64,000 nucleotides of DNA from the NCBI GenBank assembly GCA_016617855.1, contig JAECUM010004946.1, positions 1-64,000 of the forward strand. The letters are read 5' to 3'. The position numbers and the translations under genes were made by a program. Each line of letters starts with the position of its first letter. The first letter of the stretch is position 1. The stretch is from Megalonaias nervosa. Taxonomy: Eukaryota; Mollusca; Bivalvia; Unionida; Unionidae. The notes under the pieces are model-generated. The model saw only the letters and a list, made by a program, of their open reading frames with translations. It ran no database searches and was not told the DNA's origin. Below are positions 24,075-39,000 of this stretch, one piece after another.

Positions 24075-27000
24075 CTTAAAGGAAAGATTACTGAAATTAT
24101 TTTTGTTTGGCACAAAACTAATAATTATGTATCATATCTGTTAAAAAAAACTGTTTCACTTGCAAGCAGGTGGTCAAAATAGGTCTGAATATGTGTGTGT
24201 TTTGGATTTTTAATGTAGCTTTAACAATCTGAGTCGTACTGCTACATCTGCAGTGTGGCAGTTTATACTAATGTCTAGCACTGGGGCATCATGTACCGCC
24301 CAGTCACATTATTCTGACACCAGGCCAACCAATCCTAACACTAATCTCTTAATGCAGAGCACCAAACAAGGCAGTTGCAAGAAACATTTTTATAAGTCTC
24401 TGGTATGACTTGGCTGGGGCTGGGGCTGGAAACCATGACCTCCCACATTCGAAGTGGATGCTCTAACCACTTAAGCTATCAGGGAGGTCAAAAATAAGTC
24501 TGATATCACCTACCTACTTACCTGCTATCTGCCTAATAGATATATACATTAAAGAGCATGTCCATGAAATCTAGGTCAGAAGGATGATTTGTGTTCAAAT
24601 TTCTTTAATTGCAGTTAAATATATAATTATGTGATAAAAAGTGTTATAGGGTTTCTTTACTGTATCTTCTTCCATGAATGATGACATACCAGCATTTATT
24701 GAACACTGAAAGGACTTTATACAAGGATATTTTCTGCTTAAGGTGATCAAATTCTGTTGTTTAAATGTTTGTCTATTTTCAGTAATAGCAGTCATATTCT
24801 AGATCAATATAAAAAATTTGTTAAACTCCACCTTCTTTCATTTAGTCAAGTTGCTTTCACTTTTCACAAATGCTGGTGCATCATCATATGTGGAAGATAC
24901 AAAATAGAAACCTTTTAAGAGTTTTCATCACATAAACTGTGAACTGATGTCATTTGCTCTTTTGCAACAACTTCATCCTTCCTATCTATACCACTGTCAA
25001 ATTAAGTAGATGAAATGCTCTATTTACCAAGGAAGTTAGCTTATCACATGATCACTGGATATAGTCCAGTACTCTTTCTAATATGTCTTGTTATCTATGA
25101 GAGAGAAACCTTGCTGACTAACATATCACTTGCTTTAACCGGAAGTTATGCTGACTTGATTTGAACAATGATGTTCTTCTCAGGTGTTAGGTTTTGTCAT
25201 CTTGATAGGTATCAGTGGTGATAATAGCCAATTATTATCAAGGTGACAAAACCTAACATTTAAAGAACAAAATTCAGTAAGGATTATTGGATGACTTACC
25301 TCTCTGTATGGACTGAAGTTGGAAAATGGTTGATATGTTGAATTTAGAAATCATTAAATATTTTCAAGATTTCCATTTGTAAACCCCTATATGTGTTTGC
25401 TCTTGATTGGCATATACTATAATTGAAACTGGCCATACTGGAGGGGTGGCTGTCCTCCAAAATAGGTACTTTTTAACATAATCTTGTCTGTGCCAAGGGA
25501 TTCTGGCTATAAAAGGTGCATGACTGTTGGGCAGGATGACTGTTCAAGGGAGAGACCAAAACAGTGTCAAGTTCTCAAAGAAAGACCAAAATATTGAGTG
25601 TCATATAGTAATAAACAATAAATTACATATTTATATCCATTTTTTTACCTTTGATGAATTAAATAATTATACTATACTTACCATCCTTTCACACAGAACA
25701 GCCATCACAGATTCTCTTATCAATGTGGCATGCTTGTAAATACTGAAAAGAATGAAAAGTCATCTTACTGTATTGCTTATGTAAATCATGTACTGATCTG
25801 TTGTAGGCCTCTGTCCTGATCTGCTGTCACATGCGCTGATCTTATAAAGGCCTCTGTCCAGATTTGTTGTCACAAAATGTGTCAGCAGACCATAATCTAC
25901 TCTGTTCACTGAAGTTGTAAGTTAAAGTAGAATCAAATACATATACCATGACATGCAAGCATTATATACCACCGAAGATCAGGGTCTATGCTGTTTACAG
26001 CTGGGAATATGTTACACATAAGCAAATATGGTAATTATTCATAGTGCAATACTTATCATTAACTGAAAGTTTCTGCAGCAAAATATACAATTAAAATGGT
26101 ATATTATGCAACTAAAATGGTATATTTTCTTCTTTTGGAGCAGAATTTTCCTGTTTCTTTGCACTCAAAATGTTTAAATTAAGCAACTTGGACACACCAA
26201 TAGTAAATCAAATTCAAACAAGACTACAGTGAATAGCACATTATATGCCTGCCTCATGCTGAATAGTCCCCTATACAGGCACTTGGAGGGCATGGTTGAC
26301 CAAAGGGTAATAATAAATTGGACCTTTGGTCAAGGCATCAGGTTATGAACTAAACTCACTGTGCAGAAACTATTATTTTCTTCTTAGACCTACTGTGACC
26401 ATGACATCCAGACCCCAGAATCAATAGGATTCCTTACTATAAATGCCAGCCATACACAAAGTTTGATCAAGGATATGCATAAAGCCATGCTTCATAGCAC
26501 TGCAGCACAAAAGTGGCTATGTAGTTCCAACAATAAGTTAAGTTAAAAAAATGCATTGATCAAGTAAATTACTGGAGAACAAAAGCTGTTTTGCAAAACC
26601 CATTATCCCTTGCACAATAATGACCCTAACCTTTGACCTTTATTGTACCCACAACTCAATAGGCTTTTTCCATACCTGAAGTGAAAGCCCTCCATAAACT
26701 TTAGTCAAGATACTATTAAAGTCAAGATCCAAAAATCTTATGCCAAAAATCCTTTTTCCTATTCAGTCAGTGACCTCACCTTGATGTATTGTGACTCCTT
26801 TTTATACACAACATTCAAGTCATCCACAAACTCTGGTGAAAGTACATCATTATGAACCAAAATATTTGAACAGAAACCATGTTTTCTTCTTTCAATCACA
26901 GAAACCATCACCTTTTCCAAAAAGTCTTGTCTACATATGTAATGTAGAACTAATGTTATTGTACAGAAAACATTGTTCAGTAACCATGACATTTGGTCTT

Positions 27001-30000
27001 TCAGACCCAAAAGGACAGGCTTCTTACTAGCCCCAGTGCAAGCCATCCACAAGATCTGATCATGGTATGTGATACAGAATTATTGCTATTTTCATTCTTT
27101 CAGTTAGTGATCTTGACCTTTGATCTTTTGACCTCAAAACTGATAGGATTCTTCCTTACCCCAATTAAAAGCTATACACAAAGTTTAGTTTAGGTATGTG
27201 ATGTTGAATTCTTTACTGTACAGAAACCATTTTTCTTGTTTCAGTCATAGTGACTTTTACATTTGACCTTTTGACCACCAAATTGATAGGGTTCTTCCTT
27301 ACCTCCCTAGCACAAGCCATCAACAAAGTCTGGTAACTTTAGATGGTGGAGAACTTAAGCTATTGTGCAGAAAATAGATACCCATCACTTCCATTTCAAT
27401 ATATTTAATTTAAGTTTACATAAAATACCTTCCATTTCATGTTTCTTCACACATTAATTAATCAATCTTAGGCCTGATTTTAATCATATAAAACAAATTA
27501 ATAACAAGATTTTCATATATAAGATGAGAGAGAGAGAGAGACTTGAAGATGAGTATAAACAAACAGACAGAAAGCTAAAAAATGGGGGAAAAAAGATTGC
27601 ATGAAAGAAAAAAAAGACGTTATGCTTCTGTAATATTACCCCAAGTAGTCCAACATATCACAAGCTGCCAGTAACATTCCAGTTGGGTTGGCAATGTTCT
27701 TTCCCTTTAGAGTTCTTCCTGAACTTCTAGAGCCCTGCAAAAGAATTTTTTAAAAATCTGATTTTTCTTGGAAACATTTACTTTTTGAGGGAAAATCTTT
27801 TTCTTGTTATGAATATAATCTTGCACAGACTCATGCAAGTAAAATATTCTCCAATATAATAAATAAGATAAATAAGAAAAATGGAAATGTTGAGATTATG
27901 GAATTTTTAAACAATATAAGGCCTGATATCTTATAAATAAAACAACAGAAATGTAGCAAGTAACCATTTTTATGCACTACTGATGTTATCAATGGCCTCA
28001 TTTCCCTCGAATCTTTTTCTCCTGAAGATGCCTGACAGGATTAAATGAAAATTTTAAAACCTTGGTACAAATATAAATGTGTCATATAAAGAAAGGTATA
28101 ACAAAGTTAATCTCTATTTATATGATACTCAGACTAACTAGCAATAAGATTATATAATTCCCACTTGTCCCTTCTTTTTCAATAAATGTGCAGGTTCAAT
28201 ACCCATCAAGGCCAGCCCAAGTCAACTGCCTCTGTATGTCCTTGGGAAAGGCACTTGGCTTCCATTTCCTTAACACGATATAGCCAATAATGTGTTAAAA
28301 ATGATGTTAAAACCCACAAAAACAATAAATGCTTGTAAGGAAGAATATATTAAAACAATGCTGTGTCTAGCCTGAGAACAGCGTTATGAAATGTACATTT
28401 CTGCTTATGCATGCTAGAGAGGAAATCCTAACATATCAGGGTGCAAACTTTATACATACAAAAATATTTCTACAAGTTTTTCAAATGAATAAAGCAACTG
28501 ATGTAGAAGATATATAATCTGATGAAAATTATTGCATAGAATTTTAATATTGTTGATGATGACAAAGTAGTTGTTACTGCCAGTATGAAAGTCATACCTT
28601 TGTTTTTCCAATTACAATTGAGACAAAAACACAACATTTTTACTAGTACAATTAGTGCTTATGTACCTGTTCAAACACAGCAAAATTCTTTCCAATGTTT
28701 TGGCCAGCTACAACACCTGGACCACCAACAATACCAGTAGCAATGTTGCTGAGGATGTTTCCATACAAGTTTGGTAGGACCAATACATCAAATTGCTGTG
28801 GTTTTGACACCATCTGTAAAAGTACAAAAAATAACTTCTGACCTTATTATGTGTCATGTATATTTAATTTGCATTATTTGTTAGTTGTGTTTTTTCTCTA
28901 TCATTATGTGTAATGTTTAATAGTATTTTGCATCTGACCATATCCAAAATCAAGCTGTGTTCTGGATTAGAGACATTGTCCAGCTCAAAAAGAGTTGATA
29001 AAAACAAAATGTTTTCTCATGAAGCTAAACTCTGAACTAATTACACAGTCAAGCATCTAAATATACCTCTGCCTCGATCACTTTGTGCACAACAAGGACC
29101 AAGATTATAAACTGCAGCATTATTAACACCAAGAAATAGTGGGATTTTACCAGTTAGCATCTAACATTAGGTACAAGTATTGAGGTCTTGTTTTCAAACA
29201 ATATGAGGCATACCACATATTTTGGAAGCATATTTGGTAGATTTCTGAATTAAAATTGTTGAAAATTCTTATTTCATTAGACATAATTTAAGTCAATAAG
29301 ACCCTTATCTGGGACACTGAAAACTGCAGCCTTAATATATGTATCTGTAGTATCCTGTCAAACTCAGGCGATGCTCAGATATTAAAATTTCACAACTTAA
29401 TTTCAACATTTTATGTTGGTCCAAGTCTACCATGGTCAATATCATTCTTAATTCATTTATTCTTCCAAATGCCACAATTTCACTTGGCAGTATGTTTCTT
29501 TTAACTGAAATATTTTTAATTCCAAACCAAACCCTGGTTTCACTAAAATACTCAATATTTATCTTAAACTGAGATTTATGTTATCTTGCTCATATTACTT
29601 CAGACAATATTAAACTTCTTGATCACTAAAAGGGTGCAAAATCACTTTTTGCTTTTAAAAGGAAATGCATGAAATGCTTTTTATTCTTGAAAACAAGTTG
29701 AGGAATTTCACAACTTTGAAGAAATTTTCAAAATTTCCTTAGAGGTATGGGTAGATTCTTTAAGGAAAATTAAAGATTTCTGACTATATTGTTTTATCCC
29801 TAATGCTTGCTAAATTTTCTCTAAAAAAGAAATAATTAATATCCAGAACTAAGAATGATATTAAAAAATTTCACTTTCAAAATGTTTTGATGTTTAGAGA
29901 CATTGGAGTATATTCCATTCCTTTCCAGGGAAATCTTCTTTACTTCCTTAACAATGCATACCTCATTATTTCACTTGTCTTTCTCATCTTCCATGTTCCA

Positions 30001-33000
30001 AGAATAACAGAAAAGGGGCAGCTCCAATATTTAAAAAGCAAAAGACAGGGACAAACCTATTTCACGAGTCCACACTATACGAGAAACTTTAATGACAAAT
30101 TTAATATATGTGTTAGTGACAATGCAGTCATTGAGGAAAATGTAACTGCTGTAACTCACTTTATCACTAACAAGTTTTAGTGACAATGCAGACACTGAAG
30201 GAAATATGATTACTGTGTCTTGCTTTTCCACTCTCATGGGCTGAATAAAAAGTAGCAATAACATATTTCTGTGTTTGTGTTTGTGTGTGTTATTTACATT
30301 TTTCACATAGCTTTAACAATTTTTCAGTCATATCACTATGATGTCTGCAGTGTGGCAGTATTTTTGCGATGTCTAGCACTGGGCATCATGCCACAGACAT
30401 GTGACATCATGTCCCATCCAATCACATTATTCTGACATCAGGCCAACACTAACCCTATAATGCTGAGCATTAAGCGAGGCAGCTGCTAGTACCAAACCCA
30501 CAACCTCCTGCATCCAGGGCAGATGCTCTAACCACTTTGGCCACCAGTGCAGTCATATTTCCGTGTATATGGCATTAGCTCTATTGAAAGTTAAAAATAT
30601 GTCCTATACTGGTATTTGTATTTTATCAAACTTCTCCCATATATAGTTTTTCTTACAAATATTTTAGCACCCAAGAGTCCCATCTAAAGTTCTCTGATGG
30701 AACATCATCAAAGGATGCATCCCAACAAAAATAGGAGTTGCCTCCATTAAGTCACCCCTAATGACATGCTGGAGGCAGACCAAAGCAAAAGAATATAAAA
30801 TGCATTTTACAATGTGGTCAGATTTCAAACAATGAATACTGTACAAAATTCATTTTATTCAAGAGTAGAAAATCTTGGAAGAGTTTTGGTTCTTTTGAAT
30901 TGGAATGACACATCTAAACACCAACTTATTTGACTCAATGAGCAATAGTATCTGAGAAAATGACCCAAATGCAAACCCTTATCCTTCACAAATCGAACTC
31001 AGTGCAAAGTTAGCATAAATCACTGATCAGAGAAATATGGGTCAAATTGACATAGTTTTTAATCAGGGCTATAGTACTCCTCATGATGCAGTTGCATATG
31101 AAGTTATGTGACTTAACATGAAATAGTGCTTATGAAAACTATACAAGTATTTTACAAAGTCAATGAGCCATAACATATAGGTCAGTGACCTCATTTTCAC
31201 TGAACAATGTAGCACTCCAAATAGTGCATCTAAATACAAAAATAGTGTATGAGAAAACAGCCAAAACTGAAGAAAAAAAACCCTAATGAACAGAAAGGGA
31301 GCTAAATGAAGTTTGTCAAAATCACTGGACTGAGAAGTATAGGTCCAAGTTTTACTGAAAGGTGCAGACTCTACATGACACATCTAAACACCAACTTATG
31401 TGTCTAGAAGCAATAGTTTCTAAGAAAATGACCTAAATGCACAACCTACCCTAAAGAAACTGAGTAAGGCAAAGGGAACAAAAGGCACTGAACCCTTTAA
31501 TACAGGTCAGTGACCTAGTTTTCTCACATAGCTGAAGTATTCCCTGCAACACAATTACATACTAAGTTATATGACTCCATAAACAGCACATGAGACAAAG
31601 AGCTTAATACAAATGTTAACCAAAATCAATGGACTGTGAAATATTGGTCAGTGACCCAGTTTTCAGTGATGGCTTAAGTACTCCACATGATACATCTTGA
31701 TACCAACTTATGTGACTGCATGGGCAACAGTTTTTGAGGAAATGACCTAAATTTGAACTCTAACCCGAGTGTTTATGCCAGATGTAATCAACAGACAAGT
31801 ATCATCAACCTATAAGAAGAGATTGCTTTGCAATCTGACCTACAAAAACCCTCACTTTATCATTCAGATACTAAGCATCAAATGTTACCAAAAGTGTTGG
31901 GAACATAATGTTAGCTTGTCCTAAACTTTATTTATAAGAAACCCTGTTCAGCAATACTACAGACTGATCAACCTTAAGTGCTGCCTCTTAGACTGGCATA
32001 TGACAAAAGTTTGTCGTGAATAATTTTTTTTAGACATCAGTCACGATAACAGGAAGCAGGAGAAAAAGTGCTCTAAGACTCAAAACCAGAAAGACATAAT
32101 TTGAGCAGACCACAAGAGTACTACGAACCCTACAAGTAAAATCCCTTCCAGACAAGGGACTGCCTATCCCAATCGACTGTATATATCATGCTAAACAAAT
32201 GTTGCTGATATAATAGTTTCATCTCAGTGACTGTCCATTCATAAATCATGTCTTGTATTTTTATCATTCATGGTACAACAATTAAACTTGGCAGGCAACT
32301 CCCTACAGCGTATAGATTTGCAGCAAGGTTTCAGAATTGGCCATGATCCGAGAGTTGGCAGGGTTTAAGATACAAAACTGTAAAATGCCCTTCTTCTGTC
32401 TGTTAATTATGCTTTTCATTTACTCAAAATATAACATGCATGTAGTGCAATGTCCATGGATGGACCCTGGGGTCCCTGAGGATTGGTCATCTCTCTTGTC
32501 ATGAGATATACTCAAATCCGCATGACATGATGTCCACTAAACTTAATCGCTGAATTTCCTGCTTTTTTTTCTAAGGAATCTGAATATTCCTTTTTATACT
32601 TCTTTGCTGAATGTTTACACTTTTTAAGAGACTTATTGTCTCTTTCATCTTTAAAGAGGTTTTTGTTTGTTCAATGCCCTTCTTGACAACGCTATGATCA
32701 CCAGCTTGATAATGCATACATTTTGCATGACAAAATATGGACTAATAGGTACTAGTGTAGAAGTTAGACTAGTTCCCTGACCAAATCCATTGACTCCAAC
32801 ATGAAAATAGTATTTGAGTCAAACATGGGCAAGTCAGTTTCCAGATCTTACTGCAATGATCATATACTGCTAATGTTTGCCATTATTCCTAAATCCATTA
32901 TTTAAGGGTCATTTCAGTAAGACTAACAGTCAAAGTTTAAGTGCTGGAAGGTATGGTTATTGTCCAACTATATGAAGCTTTTCAATTAAAATCCCATGTT

Positions 33001-36000
33001 GATATAACCATCCATTCAGGATGAGGGGTGATAAGATTTACAAGATGGCCACTAGTGTTGTTCTGAATCTTATAATTGATAATTGGTTGGTTGAGCGAAC
33101 CAGTCAGATAACTGATTGTCAAACTCCATAATCGACTGTGGAAAGGTAGACTACTTCTTTTTAGTTGCATGCAAAATGCACAGGTTTAAAACTCCTGTGT
33201 ACATGGTAAGCTATAGAGGACTTCCAATTCAGTACAGTAAATCTGAATTATTTGTTCCCATCATAACTTACTATTGAATACAGAACCATACCATAGTCCA
33301 TTAGTGCAAACTATCATAATTAGGAACATATAGTCGTTATTAGAAGATTCTGCTGTTAACATTTTTTGAGTTAATAAATTTAAACAAATATTGATGATTT
33401 GTTCAGTTTAAATGTAAAATCCTTTGTAGTATTTGTAAATAATGACAAACAAGAAAACCATGTAGTTCTAAACTTTAAATGATAAAGAAACCATGTATGA
33501 AGTTTTGAAGTTACGTAAAAGTGATAAGCCATAAAAAGTTGCTTTCATTTAAGAAAGTTGTATACAAAAATAACACAACACAATAGAAAAAAATTTAATA
33601 TTTTTATCAGGTAAAAATATTCATGCCATTAAAGAGATTACTCCTGTACATTTATTAACATTTTGAACTCTTGAGCAAAGATAAAACTGTATAACAAATA
33701 AAAATAAAAATTTGCTCTAAGTAACCAATTATAATCAATCATCAGCTGGTTACATGGAACTGATTATCGATTGTGAAATTCTGGTTGATTCTCTTCACTA
33801 ATGGCCGCCATGGTGGCTGTACTAGATGTCCAAAGGCATGTCTGACAGGTACCATTTCATTTAAGACAAACCACAAGATTTTCAAGATGGTCACCATGGC
33901 ATCCATAATGCATGTTTGATCAGCTTCATTTTCACTTAGGAGCAACTAGATATCATCCACACATTACTAGTCTTTTAGTGAAAATCTCATGTTGATACAA
34001 CCATCCATTCAGCAAGAGTAACAATAACAAGATTTTCAAGATGGTCACTATGGCATCCATAATGCATGTTTGATCAGCTTCATTTTCATGTAGGAGTAAC
34101 TAGATATCATCAGAAGGTTCTGGTGAGAACCCTATCTTGATATGACCATCAATTCAGGAGGAATTGCAATAACAAGATATTTGAAGATGACAGCCATAGC
34201 AGCCATACTGGATGTCAGATTGGCAATATCTTCATTTGGGACCAACCAGTAATCAAAAGAATGTTTTCATGAAAACCACATGTTGATACAACAATCCATT
34301 TATATGGATTAGCATTAACAAGATTTTCAAGTTGATCAAATATGGTTGCCACAAATGTCAGATCAGTACCATTTTCATTTAGGAACAATTAGACACCATA
34401 AATAAATATCTTTATGGGACAACACTCTGTTGATATGACTATCCATTCAGGATTAATGTAGTAGCAATAACAAAATTTTCAAGATGGCCTTATTAGTTGT
34501 CTAAGAGTGAACATTTTCATTAAGGACCAATATGGCATTGGGATCTGTGTGTTTGCAGTTTAAGGCAATCCTTCCATTAGTTCAGGATGAGTTGTATTAA
34601 CAATCCTTCTCTAACAGACATTGGTGGTGGATGGACATTGTGCAACAGATGAAAGGCCACCACATAAGCTATTTTGGTCTATGACCAGCAGTGCTACTCA
34701 AGGAGCAAACATATTCTTCTTCATACTGCCAACTTTAAAGTGAACTGACCACTCTTGTATGATATATTTTGAGTGGTTGGTATTTTCAACTAATGAAAGT
34801 GATTGGCATTTTCTGCAAGTGAAAGTAAAATTAAAAGAAACAACAGCCTTGTCATGTGCTTACCTGCATACTGGCATTGTCAACAATCATATCATTAAAC
34901 TTAATGTCTGGATATTCCTTTGCAACATTCTTACAGCAATTTAAGAACAAACCATCACCAAGTTTCCTGAAATGAGAAAATGCTCATAAAGTAAATCAGT
35001 TAATTTTTGCAAGCAGATGCATTACAAATTGTCATTATCAGGTAATTTCTAACTATGTATTTTAATAAATAGCTCCATAATAAATAAATCCTCATAAGAG
35101 TTATACTCTACTTATAAAAGTATGAGTTAAGAATATTTCACTGTCTGTACCTTGAATGCATCTTGGAGATAAAAGATGAAATATACAAGCTTGCCCTCAA
35201 GTGTTGGCTTTGTTACCTTACTACATTACAGCAATTGGGATTTTGAAATGAAACTGCTAGTGCAAACTTGATTTGTGTCTGTAAAACATGTATTCCCCAA
35301 TTGCCAAATGAAAAGTCTAAGTCCAAGAAAGTAAAAAGGTGCAGAAATTTGCAAACTTGATATAATGGCATGAAAATCTAATTACCAAATACACCACTCC
35401 CTCGATAACTCGCGCCCTGATAACTCGCACCCCCACTTATAACGCAGAGTCAGGCATGGATCCCATTTTTTAAAACCAGAAATTACCCCAAAAATAGATC
35501 CCTATTTTATGAACTTTATGGAAATCGCGATCAAAATTAGCTACAAAAACTTTGATATATCGCTTGTTTTATCATCGAAAATGGTAGATAGGACCTGGAA
35601 ATTTTAATCAACATTATGAAATACCAAATTTAAAAATAAGTCATACAATTTTTTTACATTTTCTTTCCAAGTAACATTCCTAGCACACCGCAATTAACTA
35701 TATGAAAGGAAATTTCGATCAATGAAAATGTCACTTACGCCGAGTGGAGGCTGTACTTTAATAAATAAATACAAATTAAATAATTTTTTATCAATTGAAA
35801 TTTGTGTTCTAGTTCTATCTTCTAGTTCCTTTTAAGTGTAATCATCATAAATGCAATGTGTCCTCTTGTAATTAAACGTAATATGTGTCAATCTACCGTA
35901 ACAGCTATGTCTGCGAGCATTTCTCTGAGAACCTATTTAGGCGCCGACCGTGTTTTGATAACTGACTTGCAGAAGTATTTGTTGCATTGTTGCACTGAAT

Positions 36001-39000
36001 TAAATAATGGAGGTGAAATAAAAGAAAAGTTAAAAGGGACGAAAATCCTACAAACTTAAAATCTAGCTGCCCTAGTCGTATTTCGGGTGAACTCACTTCA
36101 GTTGATCAACTGAACGCTGTTATAAATGTTATTGTGTATGTAACATAAACTACCTTAAATTAACTTACTCACTGGTAACTGTGATCAAAGATAGCATGGC
36201 AACCAAGTGAAAAGAATACTATACTTCGTAAAATAAAGAGCTTGGTTTCACAGATACGGACCATTGTGGGCAAGCGAGTTTCAGAGAATTCTTGAACTGG
36301 CACTTTGAGATATCCTCAAGAATGATAAAAAGTTTCATTATTACTTCCAAAGAAATCACGATATAAATACTGTACTAATTGAACAGCACAAAAATTGAGA
36401 TTTGATGTACACGATTGTCTCATGAAAATTTCGCTTGCTTTTTGAACAAAAGGAATCTTGTTTGGTGGTGTATCAACAGTTAGTCTAGTTCCCTGCTCTT
36501 TTGACTCCCAATTTGGCAGGATACAATTCCATACCAATCCGGGAACCAGACTCATCAAGAAAACAAAAAGCAGTGACGTAATAAACACATTTTCATGTAA
36601 ACGTAATGGTTGTTGAAACCAGATGGAACGATCTTTCACATGCTGGACATTTTGAAAATAAATGTTATTTAAACAGAATAACGAACAACTTCATTAGAAA
36701 AAGTGCGTTATTAAAAGTTATTATCGACGTGAATGTAAAATGAGGATTCAGTCATTAAACAGCGAAGTTCCCTAACACCACCACACCCCCGCCCTGCTGT
36801 TTTCTCGATGTGCAAGCGATTTTTTTTCAATTTTTGGAGGTCCCTCGGTAACTCGTGCCCTCGCTTATAGCGCGGTCTATGTTTGTGGACCCCGTTGTGT
36901 GCGAGTTATCGAGGGAGTGGTGTACATTCACTTATAAGTCGAATCAAACTGCAAACAACAAAGACCTTGATCTGCTGTTGCATAATGTGCTGATAGATAA
37001 TGGGTATAGGTTGTTTGTTCTACTGATAACACTTAACAAACTGCACAGATCCTGATCTGCCAGTCCATTATGTGATGGCACATCTGGGTTTGTGCTGTTG
37101 GCAGTTGGACTTAACTTATATGTGCATGTGTGTGAATTGGATTTTTAACATTGCTTTAACAATTTTTCAATCATATTGCTACAATGTCTGCAGTGTAGAA
37201 GTTTATAGTGATGTCTAGCACTGAAGCATCATGCCACAGACATGCAGCATCTTGTCCCACCCAGTCACATTAACCTGACACCAGGCTGACCAGTCCTAAC
37301 ACTAACCTCTTAATGCTCAGCACCAAGCAAGGCAACTGCTAGTATCATTTCAATAACTCTTTGGTATGACTCGACCAAGGCTCAAACCTGTGACCTCCTG
37401 CATATGAGGCAGATGCTGACTCAACTTATAAGCATGTAAAGATGGTAGGTCATTTACACATGCATACAACATTTTACTAAATTTCTTTTGTTTATCTCAA
37501 GTGACTTTTGCCTAATTGTGCTAAACAAGGTTTATGTCAAAACTAAATAGTCTTAAAAGTTCAAAAGTGTGATAAACAAACCCAAAAAATTACTATAAAG
37601 GTATGTAAATCTGAGGTAATCTACACATGCAAAAAAATTTAAGATGCCTGTGAAATTTAATTCTCGAGTTCTTTTTCCCAAAAAAAGTCTTGGTATGGAA
37701 AGTTAGAAAATATGTAAAATGGTTTAATAGGAGTATGATAAACAGTATATACATTATAGATTAAAAGTATTACAATCCTTATTGTATGTAAAGCCTGCTT
37801 TAATTGGTTGCAAGGATACTTGACCCTTTGACTCCGAAAAAAGTTGTCTTCCTTGTCTTAAATGCAAGCTGTCCAAAAAATCTGGTCAAGTTAAAATGAC
37901 AAAGAGCTCAAGTTATTTTACTAAACCTTTTTACTTCTTTCAGTCTTGATGACCATGACCTTTGACCCCAAAATTATAGATCCCTTTCTTGTCTCATATG
38001 CAAACCATCCACAAAGTTTGGTCATGATTTGTGGCATAGAACATGAGTCATTTGTTGAAGCCATTGGAGCCACTTGACTTCTGCCTTGAGCTTTATGCAA
38101 AACTCATTTTTCTTTGAGTCACAATGACCTTGACTTTTGATTTGTTGACTGCCTACCCCACCTCTCAATTATAGACCTCTTACCTTAAGTGCAAACCTTC
38201 CATGAACTTTGGACAAGGTACAATGCCTAGAACTAAAGTTATTAATATAAGCAAAAAAAAAATCTTCATTCAGTCAGTAAATTTGATCTTAGACTTCTTG
38301 ATTCCGAAATCAACTGGCTTCTTTCCTACTTAATGCATAAGCCAGCCACAAAGTAAAGTAAAGGAACATGGTCGAGAACTGAAATTTTTGTGCAAGTATT
38401 TTTTTCATTTTTCAGCCAAAGTGACATTGGGCACTGACCCTTTAATCCCAACCAAAAAACTTCATATCAGAACTCAAAATACGTGCCAACCATTTTTCTT
38501 CATACTGTGCTCTTGACCTTTGAAACCCCTGATTATTAGGCATTTTTCCTATCTCAATTGGAAGCCATTTACAAAGTTTGATCATCTGATCAGATAAGCA
38601 AGTAAAATTATTATTGAAACTGTTGTCCTTTCAGTTCACGTGACCTTGCCAACAGACCTTTTGAGGCCAAATTCAGTAGGATTTTTTCATTCCCTAAATG
38701 CAAGCTACTTAAAAAGTTTAGTAATGATATATGGTGAAGAACCTGAGCTGTTGAGCGGAATAAAAATAGGAAATGGATGATACACTCCACCTTATGGTGG
38801 GTATATAAATATTGCCTCAGTTGTCAGAAAATCTAATCAGGTCATCTTGATAAGCATACAGATATGCTAAGCAAGTTAATTTGTCTATAATGAATGTAAT
38901 TTGTTAACAACCTTCTTTAAAAGAACAGACATAGCCAAATGAATGTCACTGCTGTTGGCAGTGGAAGCATACAAATTTATCTGTGACTTCTGTATGTATA

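Noticed and set aside
26759..27193. Overlapping frames on both strands
   Set aside because: Lie in the inverted tandem array; no domain and no splice support.
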